Assembly (NCBI RefSeq): GCF_028476545.1
Contig: NW_026731950.1
Location: 62,001 to 126,000 of the forward strand
From: Physella acuta
Lineage: Eukaryota > Mollusca > Gastropoda > Physidae
Length of the DNA: 64,000 nucleotides
Direction: 5' to 3'
Within the stretch, counting starts at the first letter, position 1, and each line of letters starts with the position of its first letter. The position numbers and the translations under genes were made by a program. The notes beneath the pieces were generated by a model. That model had not been told where the DNA came from. It did no database searches and saw only the letters and a list, made by a program, of their open reading frames with translations. Of the stretch, positions 13,626-24,870 are shown piece after piece.

Positions 13626-16600
13626 TTTTTAAGGAAACACTCCCAGACGAGATTCTGATTCTATAATGCACGAGTGTGTTGCTCGGCGCACTGCTCGCCC
13701 TAATGTAGTCCTTTAAGCAGACGTGTATATGCTTTCTAGTGACACTACCATTTCCCCCTCCCGCCACTAATTAGCCAGGATGGCCTCGACTAGACAAACT
13801 AAGGTTAACTGACTTAGCGAGAAAAAAACTCTCGAAGCCACCAATAGATTTCTGCTGTTCAAAATAATTCTGACTGAGGTCCAGTGACGTCATCATGTCA
13901 TCTTATGAATGAGTGGGGGGGGGGGGGGGAGGGGGGATAGGTAAAGCAAATAAACAATCCAATCGATCTCTCACGTTTTACGACACTGTTAACAACATTT
14001 TCCGCGACATTTAGTGCTATTGTTCCAACCAAGTATGGCTCGTAGACAGGCCCTTCTAACTGGAAACAAATAAACCCTAATCCTAACTCAATGTCCACGC
14101 CATGGAGTCTTAGAATTCATAAGAATTCTAGGATTAGCTGGCGCGCAAGTATGATTGATAACCTTAAAGGATATTCGAGAACAAATAAAATAAGTTTAAT
14201 CCTGTGGATTATTTGCTAATGTTTAAAGATTAACAAGTCTTAATTACGTCACAGCATTACAGAACGATAGAGGCTCGATAATATTGCTGATTCAGCATGA
14301 TTTACTCGTTGAGTTGAATTTTTTCATAAATGAAAAAATTGTTAAGGAGGCTTAAAATTCTTGCAGCTTTAAGTTCTGATTTTCATTTTGTGTTAATTGC
14401 ATTAAGGTGTTAAAATAATACACGATTTATGCTGTTCGGTTTAAAAATCCTATGATATTAGTTCATGAAACAAGAAATTTGTTTGAAATATTTTTAGTTC
14501 AGTTAAAAGTAAATGCAATTCGTAACCTACGAAAGTTTAGCTCTGCGCATATTGTTATAGTTTTTCAACTCACGAGCAGTTCAAAAACAGTAAGTGAACG
14601 ACACAAAACAACAAGGAACAAACGAATTGAGCTCAGCATTGCACTTCGTTATTAATTATTGAAAACATTGTGTAAAAAAGTAACTACCTACTAAGGTCAA
14701 GTACTTATCGTTTAGGGATAGACTAGCCCACCGTTCTACCGGCGAAAATCCCGGTGGACCCTCAGGAAAAAATCTTGAATAGTCCCCAGGAGCTGTACTG
14801 TAATAGTCCTATTAGTATTTAGATTTTTAAAAAATGATTTGTTGGTATTTCACTATTTTATCATTTCCATTAATTTATATCAAAACTTAAAATTCAGTCT
14901 CTGATGGAGAAAAAATGGAACAATGAAAATTTAAATCTGGGGTTAATGGGGCCGTTTTAAATTTTTTCTGGCCTATTGGGAACGACCGGTCCTCCCTTGA
15001 TTACAGTTAAATCTTCAAATAAAAAACTATACCACTGAAAGGAAAGCAGACAGGAACAAAATAAACTTTATTAATAGTTCAATTATGTTATTGCATTTAA
15101 AACTTATTTTTTTTTCCTTCTAGCGAACATACAAAAATGTTATTTTTGTTTCCCTTCAGACACCAAATATTGCACAAGTATTTCTCCAGCTAGCGAACAC
15201 GAATGTGATAAATATCATTTTGTTGAATCAGAAGTACATTTTCCACTTTTTCAGCCAGCGAACTTGAAATAAATGTCATTATGTTGAACCAATAGTACAT
15301 TTTACATACACATTCCATTTTTCCAGCTAGCGAGCATGAAATAAATAATTATTTTGTTGGACCAGTCTTCAAAAGTTCCGTATGCATGAGTAAGTAACGA
15401 TTACCCACACAGAAAAATAAAACCCTCGCATATAAAACCCTCGCTTTCAAAACCTTTTTATTTCTTTTTGTTTGTGATATTTTAATTGGTTTAAAAAAAT
15501 GTATTTTATTTCAAGGTTTTTCATATTGAACGCATTTTTTAAATAATAAAGGCATTTTTATTATCTTGATTTAAATATTGATAAACACAAGCTATTTGTG
15601 GACTTTGAAAACGATTTCGATAGCATGCAGTCAAAATGAAATACCTTTCAGACTCAGTACTAGCTTGCGACTGCACAAACTACCAGACTATACTAAGAAA
15701 AGGAGTGAAGCAAATGTGTATATCACGATAGGGGTGTAGAACTTATGATGCGAAGGTTATTACCCCTAAGATAAATAAACACTGGAAGCGAGTGGACCCT
15801 TACAACACTTTGCTAGCATGCACAGGTCATCTAGAGTACACCATGAAGACTAGGACTAACTGAAAGAAGAACGAAGATGAAGAAGATGAGAGCTTAGATT
15901 GAAGAAAAAAGATGACAGGGGACATTTAAAGATCAGCTTGAAGAAAGATGACTGGTCGATAAAATAATAATATTTTAAACAAGAAAAAGGACAGGAGCAA
16001 TAAAAGATAAGATGAAAAAAGAAATATGACGTAGGAAATGAAAGATTTATTTGAAGGAAGATGAAGACTGACTCGATGAAATAATATCTTATAGAAGGAA
16101 AAGGACAAGAACAATACAAGATTACTTGTAAGAAGAAATATGTCGGATAAGATATAAAATTAGCGGAAGAAGAAAGAAGATGTCGACAATAAAAGACAAA
16201 AACATTTTTTATAATCGGCCCCTTATATTTTTAAAAATCCCTTTATTTTTATTTCACAAAAAAAATGAGGTGTTTTATTTTAAATTAATATTCATCAATC
16301 CTGTACACCTTTTTTTTTTATTTTCAAACCTTTCAAAAAATGACTTTGTTTTACAGTTTCCTCATGTGTAATTAACTGGTTGTTATATTGTTGACCCTTT
16401 GATTTTATTTTCATTCTTTTACATGTACACGTCAGATAGTAGCAATACTGTTAGGGGTCCTCCATTTATGGCGTCTTAAAAAATCTAGGTGACCATTTTC
16501 TTTTGTATTTACGTTGTCCACAAAAGGCTTCCTGACTGTGAACACGTCGTTAGTAAAATGCCATTTATAGATTTAATGTTCAACTCAAACATGTCTGTTA

Positions 16601-16715
16601 TCCTATATTACAAAAGTCTGCCATTGACAAATTTGTCTCAGTATATTATAAAATTTAACATGTTTACAAAAAATAGAAGAGCAAAATAAATTTAAAGATA
16701 TCTAAATCGTATTAT
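13626..16715. other. Formin intron, no gene seen
   Basis: AT-rich intron. About 14716-14997 has the look of an old repeat (CCACCGTTCTACCGGCG near the start, GGGAACGACCGGTCC near the end) but no flanking duplication. About 15115-15375 contains three or four diverged copies of a unit including CAGCTAGCGAACATGAAATA. About 15860-16175 is purine-rich with repeated GAAGATGA-like motifs. None of these encodes a recognisable protein. Confidence 0.5.
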
Positions 16716-16780
16716 CAGGTACGGGGTGGTCTAGTTATTAGCACGGGCTTGAAAACCCCAAAAGTCCTAACCAATCCTCG

Positions 16781-17092
16781 GCATGGTCGTGTCGGTTAAG
16801 CTCACGGTTTCTAAACCGAAAAGTCTCCAATTCGAACCCTCGTGCAGATGAGGCTCGTTAGCTGGGGACAGCCACTCTTCTAGGAGAGACAACTCCAAAA
16901 TCAAACAAGTGCTGCGTTGTAGTTTTTTCTTGGTTGGGCAAAGACTTCGAAAGCAAATTCAGAAAAAAAGCAGGCTGAAATCGCAGTCAACAGCCTATAT
17001 GGCGCATAACCAGTTGACACGTAATACTTAATTGTGTTGGAGGGAATCCCTTCCAACATTAAAAAATTAAGAAGGAAGAAGAAGAAAAGACA
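16781..17092 (+). mobile_element. SINE family B copy with (GAA)n tail
   Basis: The tRNA-like head has a box-B-like AATTCGAACCC. Family blocks are GGCTCGTTAGCTGGGGACAG, AACTCCAAAATCAAAC, AGCAGGCTGAAATCGCAGTC and CCTTCCAACATTA, then an AAGAAGGAAGAAGAAGAA tail. A partial family-A-like head (CGGGGTGGTCTAG) lies just upstream at about 16722. It is a retroposon, not a tRNA gene. Confidence 0.8.
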
Positions 17093-17567
17093 ATCGATCC
17101 TACCTAAATATTAATGTAAAATGGTGAGAAAACATGGTATATTATGCATATTGTTTAGGTATGTTAAAAATCATACGCATTAGTTGTCACTAATTAAACC
17201 CATATTAAACACATCGCTATTTAATATTTTGAACTGTGCCCCCACCTACATGTTTGGCTTTTGTTTTTAAACAGATGTTTACGGACATCATGTTAATTAA
17301 CTCTGCCCCAATTACTACAATCAGTTTAATGAACTTTGAGATACAATCACTGCCATTATTTTTATTACCTCTCACCCAATTACTGCCATTATTTTAATAA
17401 TCTTTTATATTACTATTACCCTTATTTTATTTTTTAATGAACTGTGATTCTAAGACTGCCATTTTTTAAAAGAATGAACCCTGACCTTACAAGCACTATA
17501 GTGTTTCAAACTTTGACTTTGTTATTTTGATACATAAAATAACCTCTACACCCTCCCTCCTTTACAG
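17093..17567. other. Intron end and acceptor of formin module 1 exon 2
   Basis: AT-rich intron ending in a pyrimidine tract (CCTCCCTCCTTTACAG) that fits a standard 3' splice site before 17568. No other feature was seen. Confidence 0.6.
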
Positions 17568-17819
17568 TGCAAACATTCAGCAGCGTGAAAAAGAAACTCC
17601 GGAAATCCAACCAGGAATGGATGCAAGGGTTCCTGGATCACGAGGGCCTGGAGCGGCTCCTGGATTGCGTGGATAACTTCGCCAGCCGCAGGGTGACCGC
17701 CCTCTCGGACGCCCTCATCCTCATCGAGTGCGTGGAGTGCATCAAGGCGGTTCTCAACTCCAAGATTGGCCTGTCCCTGCTGGTCCAGAAACCGGAGTAC
17801 ATCCGCAGGCTCATCAAAG
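17568..17819 (+). CDS. INF2: INF2-type formin, DID module 1, second exon
   Basis: A 252-bp exon, phase 1-1, with acceptor TTTACAG and donor AAAG|GTAGGT. It encodes about 84 residues that include VKKKLRKS, EWMQGFLDHEGLERLLDCV, VTALSDALILIECVECIKAV and YIRRLIK. From memory it matches human INF2 residues about 47-130 almost without gaps. The Cys of ECVECIKAV corresponds to human C104, and the Leu residues matching L57 and L128 are also present; these are reported disease-mutation sites in the human DID. Its GC content is clearly higher than the surrounding intron. Its end phase fits the constant exon at 60299, giving a 42.5-kb intron that contains a second version of this module. A long antisense frame over the same bases is a shadow. 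Confidence 0.92.
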
Positions 17820-17850
17820 GTAGGTGGTGTTGACACCTGTAGGCGGACTA

Positions 17851-18066
17851 GAGTTTCTTTCAGGTATCTCTTCGAGCCCCCTCCCCCAACCCCAAACTTA
17901 CAAGCACGTTCACTACCACTCCCCCACCCTGACGAAATAGAAAACATATATAACATATTTAGAAAATATATTCATTAACCAGTGTTCACTTGCCACGCCC
18001 CCCCCCCCCTCTTTCGAAAATTTAGACCCCAACACACCCACGAAGAAAAATACCTGAATGAAACTC
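17851..18066. mobile_element. MITE of the GAGTTTCTTTCAGG family
   Basis: The left end GAGTTTCTTTCAGGTATCTC pairs with the right end TACCTGAATGAAACTC as an imperfect inverted repeat. The interior has poly-C runs and the AATATATTCATTAACCAGTG block shared with 11002-11215. It lies 31 bases after the exon end. A target duplication is not clear. Confidence 0.65.
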
Positions 18067-18128
18067 ATCTGCTCTATCAGTAACAAATTCTTCACTTATA
18101 ATTTTAAATTAGATGATATCTTCACTTA

Positions 18129-18532
18129 GGGGTCATCCATAAATGACGTCATTCTTTTTTGACGATTTTTACCTCCCCTCCCCCCCCCCCCCGTCACACA
18201 TCGTCACTAAAAGCCAGACCCCCCCCTAAATGACGTCACACCTCAGCCTACAACCCCCCCCCCCCCCCCCTCAAAATTGCAGTTGAATTTTTTTATAAAA
18301 CATCGATATTTTTCCAAATTCTTCCCTGAACTCAGTCAAAACAGACTATTTTAATCAATTTCTGTTACAATTTATTAAAACAGTTCTCTAAAACGCGAAA
18401 AGACGTCTAAAATTCGATTTCTAACATTGCTTTTTTATAATGCAAAAGTGTGACGTCGCACCATCTGAACCCCCCCCCCCCCCCCCCCCTCCCCCTCCCC
18501 CTCATCACACATCGTCATTTATGGACGACCCC
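18129..18532. mobile_element. MITE with GGGGTCRTCCATAAATGACG ends and TTA duplication
   Basis: The 20-bp ends are inverted repeats: GGGGTCATCCATAAATGACG at left and the complement of GGGGTCGTCCATAAATGACG at right, one difference. TTA flanks both ends (18126-18128 and 18533-18535), a 3-bp duplication typical of PIF/Harbinger elements. The interior is poly-C rich with repeated TGACGTCA-like sites. There is no coding capacity. The superfamily assignment is inference from the TSD. Confidence 0.8.
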
Positions 18533-18535
18533 TTA

Positions 18536-18830
18536 TCTCTAACAAAATCAGCATTTATCTGTAACAATATCTTCACTTATCTGTAACATTATCTTAAACT
18601 TCGTATTCAAATATCTGGACTAACTTATGTGAAACAAAATCTCCACTTATCCGAAACAATATTTCCACCTCTCAAAAACACCTTCATTAAATCTTCAACA
18701 TTATTTTTGAATCATCAGTACATAATTTTATTACATACTTCGCCTGTAAAAAAATCTTCACTTTTCTAAAACAATGTTTGAACAAATATGACCCATTCTC
18801 TATCTAATAATCTTAAATGTACGGTAAAAT
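18536..18830. repeat. Diverged minisatellite in formin intron
   Basis: Imperfect units of about 22 bp (CTTATCTGTAACAATATCTT-like) repeat and also extend upstream of the MITE (about 18060-18125), so the MITE inserted into the array. Confidence 0.6.
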
Positions 18831-20013
18831 TCTATTTATTTGCTAACCATCATTTATTATGGAACATCAGAAGAGCAAGTTGTTGATGGTTGTACTATAC
18901 AATTACATCTGTGATTCTTTTGGTTAAACTTAGGCCAAACCCATTTTTTTAAGCCATACATCGTTTATCTTCACGTGACCTTTCAAGCATTCATTAACAA
19001 CTAATTATGTTAATTAGGACATACTCTTTATAAAATCAACTGCTCTCATTCATAGTAATGTAATTGTTACATCAAAAAACATCATAATTCTACACTTCCT
19101 TTATGTGTCTTTTACATAACCCTATCTTATCTAGGTGGGGTAAAAAAATAGGTACGCCCCTGTAAGGCGAAATATAAACGTGTGGTTAGGATAATGATTA
19201 TACCAAACCGATTATCAGTTAGCCACACTACTGTGGCATCGCGTTTGAATTATAAAAATTATAATATTTAACAACATCTGTTTTGATTTAATTCGCCGCA
19301 TGCTGCAATAGCAACATCATGACTTTTTCGCCTCATTCAATAACACAGACGACCCCCCCCCCCACACACACACACACACAGGATTTTGTGAAAACAAATA
19401 GGCGCGCCTATCACGCACCAATCAAGCACCAGTCATGAACGCGCCGCGCAATAATTAGCAAACAAAATAAATCAGGAATACAGGAGTCTGTGTGATGATG
19501 ATAAAATAACAAAAACAACTCGCCACACCTTTGCCGCATTAAGTCCTGACCGGGGGGTGGGGTGGGGGGGGGGGGGTGCCATACGACTTGCAGATGTCAC
19601 GCGAATTGGAAGGTGGGTGGGGAGGGGGAGGATAAATGTTGGTTTATTGAGCTTATATCAATTTATTTGGCGGAGCCAGTGGCTGTTGGAAATGTGAAAA
19701 AATATATATATATATATAAAAACACCCCCCTCCGAAATACACACTGAAACAATCCCGACAAAGTTTAGATACTGGGTTTAACCGTGTTGGTAGTTAAAGT
19801 AACGTAAAGTATACAAGTACAGTGTTGGTGTATTTTTAGGTAATCGGGGTGTGGTAGAGCTTCTTTATAGCTTTTATCTTGATGCCCTTCGTGTCCGTAC
19901 GTCTGTTAGTGTATGTCTGTGTTTCTGTCTGTCTGTGTGTGTGTTTATGTAGGTGTATATATCTGCCTACTTGCCTGCCTGCCTGTCTGACTAAACGTCT
20001 GTCTGTCCGTCCA
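18831..20013. other. Formin intron with simple repeats
   Basis: It contains a (CA)n run near 19366-19380, G runs near 19565-19576 and GTCTGT-rich sequence at 19900-20010. No gene was recognised. Confidence 0.45.
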
Positions 20014-20379
20014 TCTGCAGCGCCTTGCTGTCCCCTCTCTTCCTCTCTATCACTACCACCCCCCACATGGTCTGGTGAGCGGTGGTTCACTCTAAATGTT
20101 TACAATCATAGAGGCGGGTTTAGTGACGGCTATTAAGGGCAGATAATTTAGTTTGAAACGATTTTAAACTTAGAGGAGGTAAGTAAGAGGAGGCTGATTT
20201 CACGGGGGGTGGGGGGGGGGGCTATAGGGAAGGGGTTGGGGGAAAGGGGTGGGGGTAGTGTTTTAAAGCAAATATTTTCAGTGGCAGCATTGGTACTGTC
20301 GAATTCACAAATTATGAATTCTGAAAAGTAGAAAATAAAACTAAATAGCGACGTATGATACGCCGCGGGTCGGCTCGTA
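20014..20379 (-). repeat. Dispersed repeat C, copy 1 (inverted relative to copy 2)
   Basis: The reverse complement matches 39284-39634 over its whole length. Shared blocks are AATTTGTGAATTCGACAGTA, CCAATGCTGCCACTGAAAAT, GTTTCAAACTAAATTATCTG and CTCTATGATTGTAAA. This copy has about 20 extra bases near the CTATTTAG end, and the poly-G/poly-C middle differs in length. The family is unknown and there is no coding frame. Confidence 0.85.
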
Positions 20380-20824
20380 TTTTATAAAGTCGTCCTTTTC
20401 CCCAGCACCACGGTGTTGCTATATAAAAAAAAAAAGAGCAACGCGATTATTTATTACAAGCCTAAAATCATATCAATATTTTTTTAACATTATACAGCCG
20501 TCCAAAGAACCTTGACCTTCCCCAAGAGCCTTGACCTTTCCCGTCCAATAAGGCAAACATCCATTCGTCTTATTGGGGGCAGCTCCCGTGGCAGATCTTG
20601 TACATAGTGACACGCAGCTCTCGTTAAATTTTGATCACCCTCCTCTCTCTCTTTCCTGTTACAGTATGTCACAGCATGACAGACCCCCCCCCTGATACTC
20701 TCCCTACCCCACCTACCTACCCACAGAATTTTGGGGGAAGAAACTTAGGTTTTTTAAAAAAATAATAAAGGTAGTACAAAAAGTTGTCTCACATTCATCA
20801 TCATCTTTTTCCGTTTGTATCCTA

Positions 20825-21036
20825 GACACACGTGGCAGATGAAGTAGAGTTCATCTGTTTCAATGACCTCGACAAATAAGGGGATAATGTTAACAGCACT
20901 ATGCCCAGCCGTCTTTGTTTCCCTAACCTAAGTTAGGTACCCATCAGAGCTGAGTGACTCAGGGAGGTTCTACTGTTTTTGAACCCGGATTCGAACTTGA
21001 GGCTAGCATTCTACCACTAGGTCATGCCGTTCCCTG
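20825..21036 (-). mobile_element. SINE family A copy
   Basis: On the minus strand: head GAACGGCATGACCTAGTGGT, box-B-like GTTCGAATCC, then CTCTGATGGGTACCTAACTT, GGCTGGGCATAGTGCTGTTA and ATGAACTCTACTTCATCTGC. It is near full length. Confidence 0.88.
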
Positions 21037-21355
21037 GTCTTACATTGCCTACTCTATATTTTAAAAAGTGCAAACATGAGTGACGTCACATTTTTAAAAG
21101 TCATCACAACACCTGTTACAGCCCCCCCCCCCTCTCCCACCCTAAACCCCATGACGTAGTCCACAAAGATTAGCCATCTGCCCACGAGCCTAAAGAACAC
21201 ACGTACTTCCCTTTTAACTCTAATCCAAACACTCTGTTTTCAGTCGCTGTCTCCTATTTTGCTCGCAATCTGATTTGCATCTGTTAAATACTCGTGAATA
21301 ATTTGGTTATTTGGTTTGCTGAAAAAGCAAATAGTTACAGTGTGTACATTAAGAC

Positions 21356-21600
21356 CAGTGGTTCTAAACTTTTGAAACTTGTGGGGTCTTGTCTTTTGAA
21401 CTCAAAACACAAGAAAACAATGCATCTTTTTAAAATTTTATTAATTCATTATTAACATTTTAAACAACAAACAGGTTTATGTTGAATTTTTTATAAAATA
21501 TATGTATAGCACAAATTTTTACACGTTCAGATTAAAAAAAAAAATGAAGATAATCCCAGAACCCTTGAAGGGCAACACGACACACTAATGTGATTTATTG
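21356..21600. mobile_element. Fragment with a hAT-like end
   Basis: It begins CAGTGGTTCTAAACTTTTGA followed by GTGGGGTC, the usual start of CAGTGGTTCTCAA hAT elements. No matching right end or flanking duplication was found, so it is probably truncated. Confidence 0.4.
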
Positions 21601-21770
21601 TGTAGATCGCGGCATGTGAAGGGATAGACAGGCCAGCATATGCTTAGCTTAGCTGTCCATTTTTCAATGCAAACTAATGCTGGGTACCCTTTAGAGCTGA
21701 GTGGATAAAATGAAATCATCAAAAGTTGGATTTGAACGTAATCCCCTCACGTTAACTCCTCCCTCTCAAT
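21601..21770 (-). mobile_element. Decayed SINE family A copy
   Basis: GGGTACCCTTTAGAGCTGAG and the degenerate ACAGGCCAGCATATGCTTAG and TTGGATTTGAACG blocks place this as an old minus-strand family A copy. Confidence 0.4.
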
Positions 21771-21855
21771 CCACCGTGTTGGTTGAAAAACTGAATGGTA
21801 TTTGAATATTTTACATATGGTAAAACTTATTTTTTTTCATATAGAGAGTATTACT

Positions 21856-21920
<65 letters not shown>

Positions 21921-22358
21921 GGAAACCGGCTCAGAAGGTTGACTTCCATTAGCCAGGCAAGCCTCAGTGTGACAAACTCCGACCACAAGAGTTTCCCACA
22001 CATCGGTCGCTACTTCCGTCGGCTCTCACCGGGCTTTCCTTCCCCACCCACCAGACGCGGGACGTCTTCCTACGGCCTGGTACCCAGCTTGATCGAGGGG
22101 GGCTTTCGGCCAGATCAAAAACCTCTAGCTGCTGTTGGCTACCACTAGCCATTCCGCACCCATTAGGGGGGGGGGGGGTCATGAGCTTGGTCCGACTAGT
22201 GGCTTTCTTCCGAAGCCACGTGAAGGCCGCAGCTTAAAGTCAAAATATCTGGTTAGGGTCGAGAGCAAACCCTTCTTGGTTCCCGGCAGTCTTGTACCTC
22301 TCCTCCCCCACGCTATAATGTGGGGGACTTGGGAGTCCGACTTACCAGGCTCTTCGGA
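21856..22358 (-). mobile_element. Unidentified GC-rich retroposon with AG-repeat tail and 13-bp TSD
   Basis: An exact 13-bp repeat AGAGAGTATTACT lies at 21843-21855 and 22359-22371. Between them is a 503-bp GC-rich block unlike the AT-rich surroundings. Read on the minus strand it begins TTCCGAAGAGCCTGGTAAGT and ends in a (GA)n tail of about 60 bp. A variable-length long TSD plus a simple tail at one end fits target-primed retroposition. I see no tRNA-like box and no open reading frame with a known domain, so it could be a novel SINE or the remnant of a LINE 5' region. Confidence 0.65.
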
Positions 22359-22377
22359 AGAGAGTATTACTATACAG

Positions 22378-23665
22378 CAGTGGTTTCCAAACTTTTTTGA
22401 GTGGCGACCCCTTTTATAAAAAGTAAGTGACGCTCGACCCCCATAGAATTAAAAAGTCGAAATTAGTACGGAAATTAATAAGCACTAAAATAAGATTTTC
22501 TAGTAGACTTTCAATATGAATTATTCTTGAAACTGTTTTAATACGATGAGTAAAATTACATTCTAGTATCTAGCCTCTAAATTCGATGCTGAGTTTTCGT
22601 TAACGCCAACCTCATATCAATCTCAACATTTAATTAATTTATTTGTTTTGTTTTTAATTGTAGAAGTGTTGAAAATCCATTCTCGCAAAGATATGTAGAC
22701 ACAAAAGATACTAAACCTCAATGGGTATGAATTGTGTGAGCAGTTTATCATCTGACGCGGAATTATTCCGCGAATTTAACAATTCATCTTGTAATTTATT
22801 CGGAATGCTGGCAACATCGAGGGAAGCAGAGAATGGGTAACGTGTCAATGCAGATTCTTCTTCTTTCAGCTCATGGAAAAGACGACGCCGTTCATTTTCA
22901 AGAGATTCAATATGACCAGAATCCTCTTTAAATTTTTTTATTTTATCTCACGGTTTCATCTACCACACGGCAGAGTTTCTCAAACATGGCAATATTTCCA
23001 AGATTTATTTTTCTTTGTCAATTTTGCAGCTTTGATAAAAAAAATGCCCCGAGATTATCACGAAAGAGAAAATATTCATTCATTTCGTTTCAGGTTGAGC
23101 TTATGTTGATGTTTGAATATATCTGCTAGGTATGATACTCTCTCCAACCCCTCTTTGTCGTTAAAGTATATCAAAAGGTCTTGTTTCCCTTGCACCTTTA
23201 GGTGTTTAGGGTCTAGATTTAATATAATTTACGTCTTTTATTAGCACTGGAGTCAGAAGAGTCTTAATGATCAGGGCATACCGGTGAATCATGCAGTGGA
23301 TTCCCCTTGGTTAGGGAGCTAAATCTTTTACATGTATCTGAAAGCCCGATTTTGACCCAAACATAGATGGCGCACCATTCGTACAAACCCCCAATACCGT
23401 TTTCATATTTTGATCATCCTGTTTCAAAAAACTTATTTATTTTCTCCATATCTTAAAAAAAATAGCAACTCTTCTTTGCTATCACCTGAATATGTATATT
23501 TTACGAAGACAAGCAACTGCTAAAACGAACTCACGACTGTTGATAAATAAGTATCCATTGCAATTTCCTTTAGCGCAAGTTCAAAATAGAATCATTAGAA
23601 GCATATTTTCAGTGATTTCATATGTATTTAATAAAACAAGTACACCAGTAACATAAAACATTATG

Positions 23666-23733
<68 letters not shown>

Positions 23734-24862
23734 CATAATAATCACTGTACTTCAATGTTAAAAATACTTTAAATTCTAAAATCGCAAATAATAGTTGTTT
23801 CTATTGATTTGTAGTCTTTAATATGTAGGGGAGACAACGTATTGTGAGTCATCAAACGTGTTTTATGTGGCAGAATAAAAATGTTACGCAGCTATAAAAA
23901 GGTTTCAATATCTTTATTATAAATTATATAAAGAAGAACAATTACTTTACATCTTTTTTGTTATGTTTTTGTATATTTTATAAAGATCAATATTATCAAT
24001 CGAATTTAGATTAAAATTAAAACTTTACGTTTTTTTCTATACACATTTATGGACTAGCAATCACTTTTGCGTTACTACATTAGCTGCTGTTCGTCAAATG
24101 TACCGGTATTTAACAGCTTAAAAAAATTAAAACAAAATATTTTATATTAAACAGAATATTTAATTAGCATTTTCGGATTTTAAATTGTAGTTAGAACTTG
24201 AGCTTTGTATAAGTAAACCATCTTAAATGGAGGAAAGTAATTGTCAGAAAGAAAATATTACTGTTGTAAATCTGTATCAATCCTCTCAAGACAGTAATGA
24301 AAACTGTAATATTAAATCAAATAGGACAGGCAAAACGACGCTGTAAATTACATGACTGAGGCAGTCGATCTGTTTTAAGAAAATGCTCCTCTATGAGGTT
24401 AACCCAAATGTTAAAAGACATTTCGCCAAATTTTAACAGTCTGGATACTGTTGTGAAAATTGACTGTGACCGGAACTTAAACAATATAAGAACCAGTGAT
24501 CTGGTGATTATGATTACAATAAAATGAACTGAAGCAGTGGTTCTCAATCCTTTTCGAGTGGCGACCTTCTTTTATAAAAAGTATGTGACCCACATCTTTT
24601 TTTGGTGTGTTCCAAATGACTCGTCTCAAAATGACGTTTTAGTTTTGAAGGTTTTATAGACTCAAGACTGAGAACAACTTTTCACAGTACGCATTGTTTC
24701 TTCTCTATTCCATTTCCAGTAATGTTAGTTAAGCCGAATTTCAGATATTCTTCTAAATATTTTTTTTCATTGCTAAGGTTTAGCATACCAGTTGGCGACC
24801 CCCCCCCCCCCCCTCTAGAAAGACATTCGCGGTGGTCGCGACCCCACAATATGGGAAACATG
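22378..24862 (-). mobile_element. Decayed autonomous-type hAT transposon, 2.5 kb, 8-bp TSD
   Basis: The left end is CAGTGGTTTCCAAAC and the right end is the diverged complement (ATGGGAAACATG). The exact 8-mer CTATACAG flanks it at 22370-22377 and 24863-24870. The interior has minus-strand remains of a hAT transposase, an (AT)n run at about 23664-23728, and a second hAT-like end at 24535 (CAGTGGTTCTCAATCC) that probably marks a nested or rearranged copy. The left TSD shares its first bases with the end of the retroposon TSD, so the hAT inserted next to that retroposon. Confidence 0.8.
22560..23480 (-). pseudogene. hAT transposase remnant (ZBED5/SCAND3-like)
   Basis: Reading the minus strand from about 23440 downward gives VGVCTNGAPSMFGSKSGFQI followed by HCMIHRYAL, the conserved hAT catalytic-region signature (CTDGAPAMLG...HCMIHR). 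Next come YLADIFKHQHKLN and then ELKEEESALTRYPFSASLDV near 22750-22870. The tail IDMRLALTKTQHRI near 22600 is the usual C-terminal end. These blocks are in the family order but in different frames with stop codons between them, so the gene is dead. The N-terminal BED finger was not recognised. Short open frames on the opposite strand are shadows. Confidence 0.82.
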
Positions 24863-24870
24863 CTATACAG

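Noticed and set aside
16452-16500. Second copy of the GGGGTCRTCCATAAATGACG MITE
   Set aside because: Only one diverged end (GGGGTCCTCCATTTATGGCG) is visible; no right end or TTA pair was identified.
17546-17956. Antisense 136-residue open frame
   Set aside because: It mirrors the formin exon on the plus strand and has no independent homology.
24535-24862. Independent 328-bp hAT MITE
   Set aside because: The left end looks right, but the 8 bases before it do not match the duplication after 24862, whereas the end at 22378 does.
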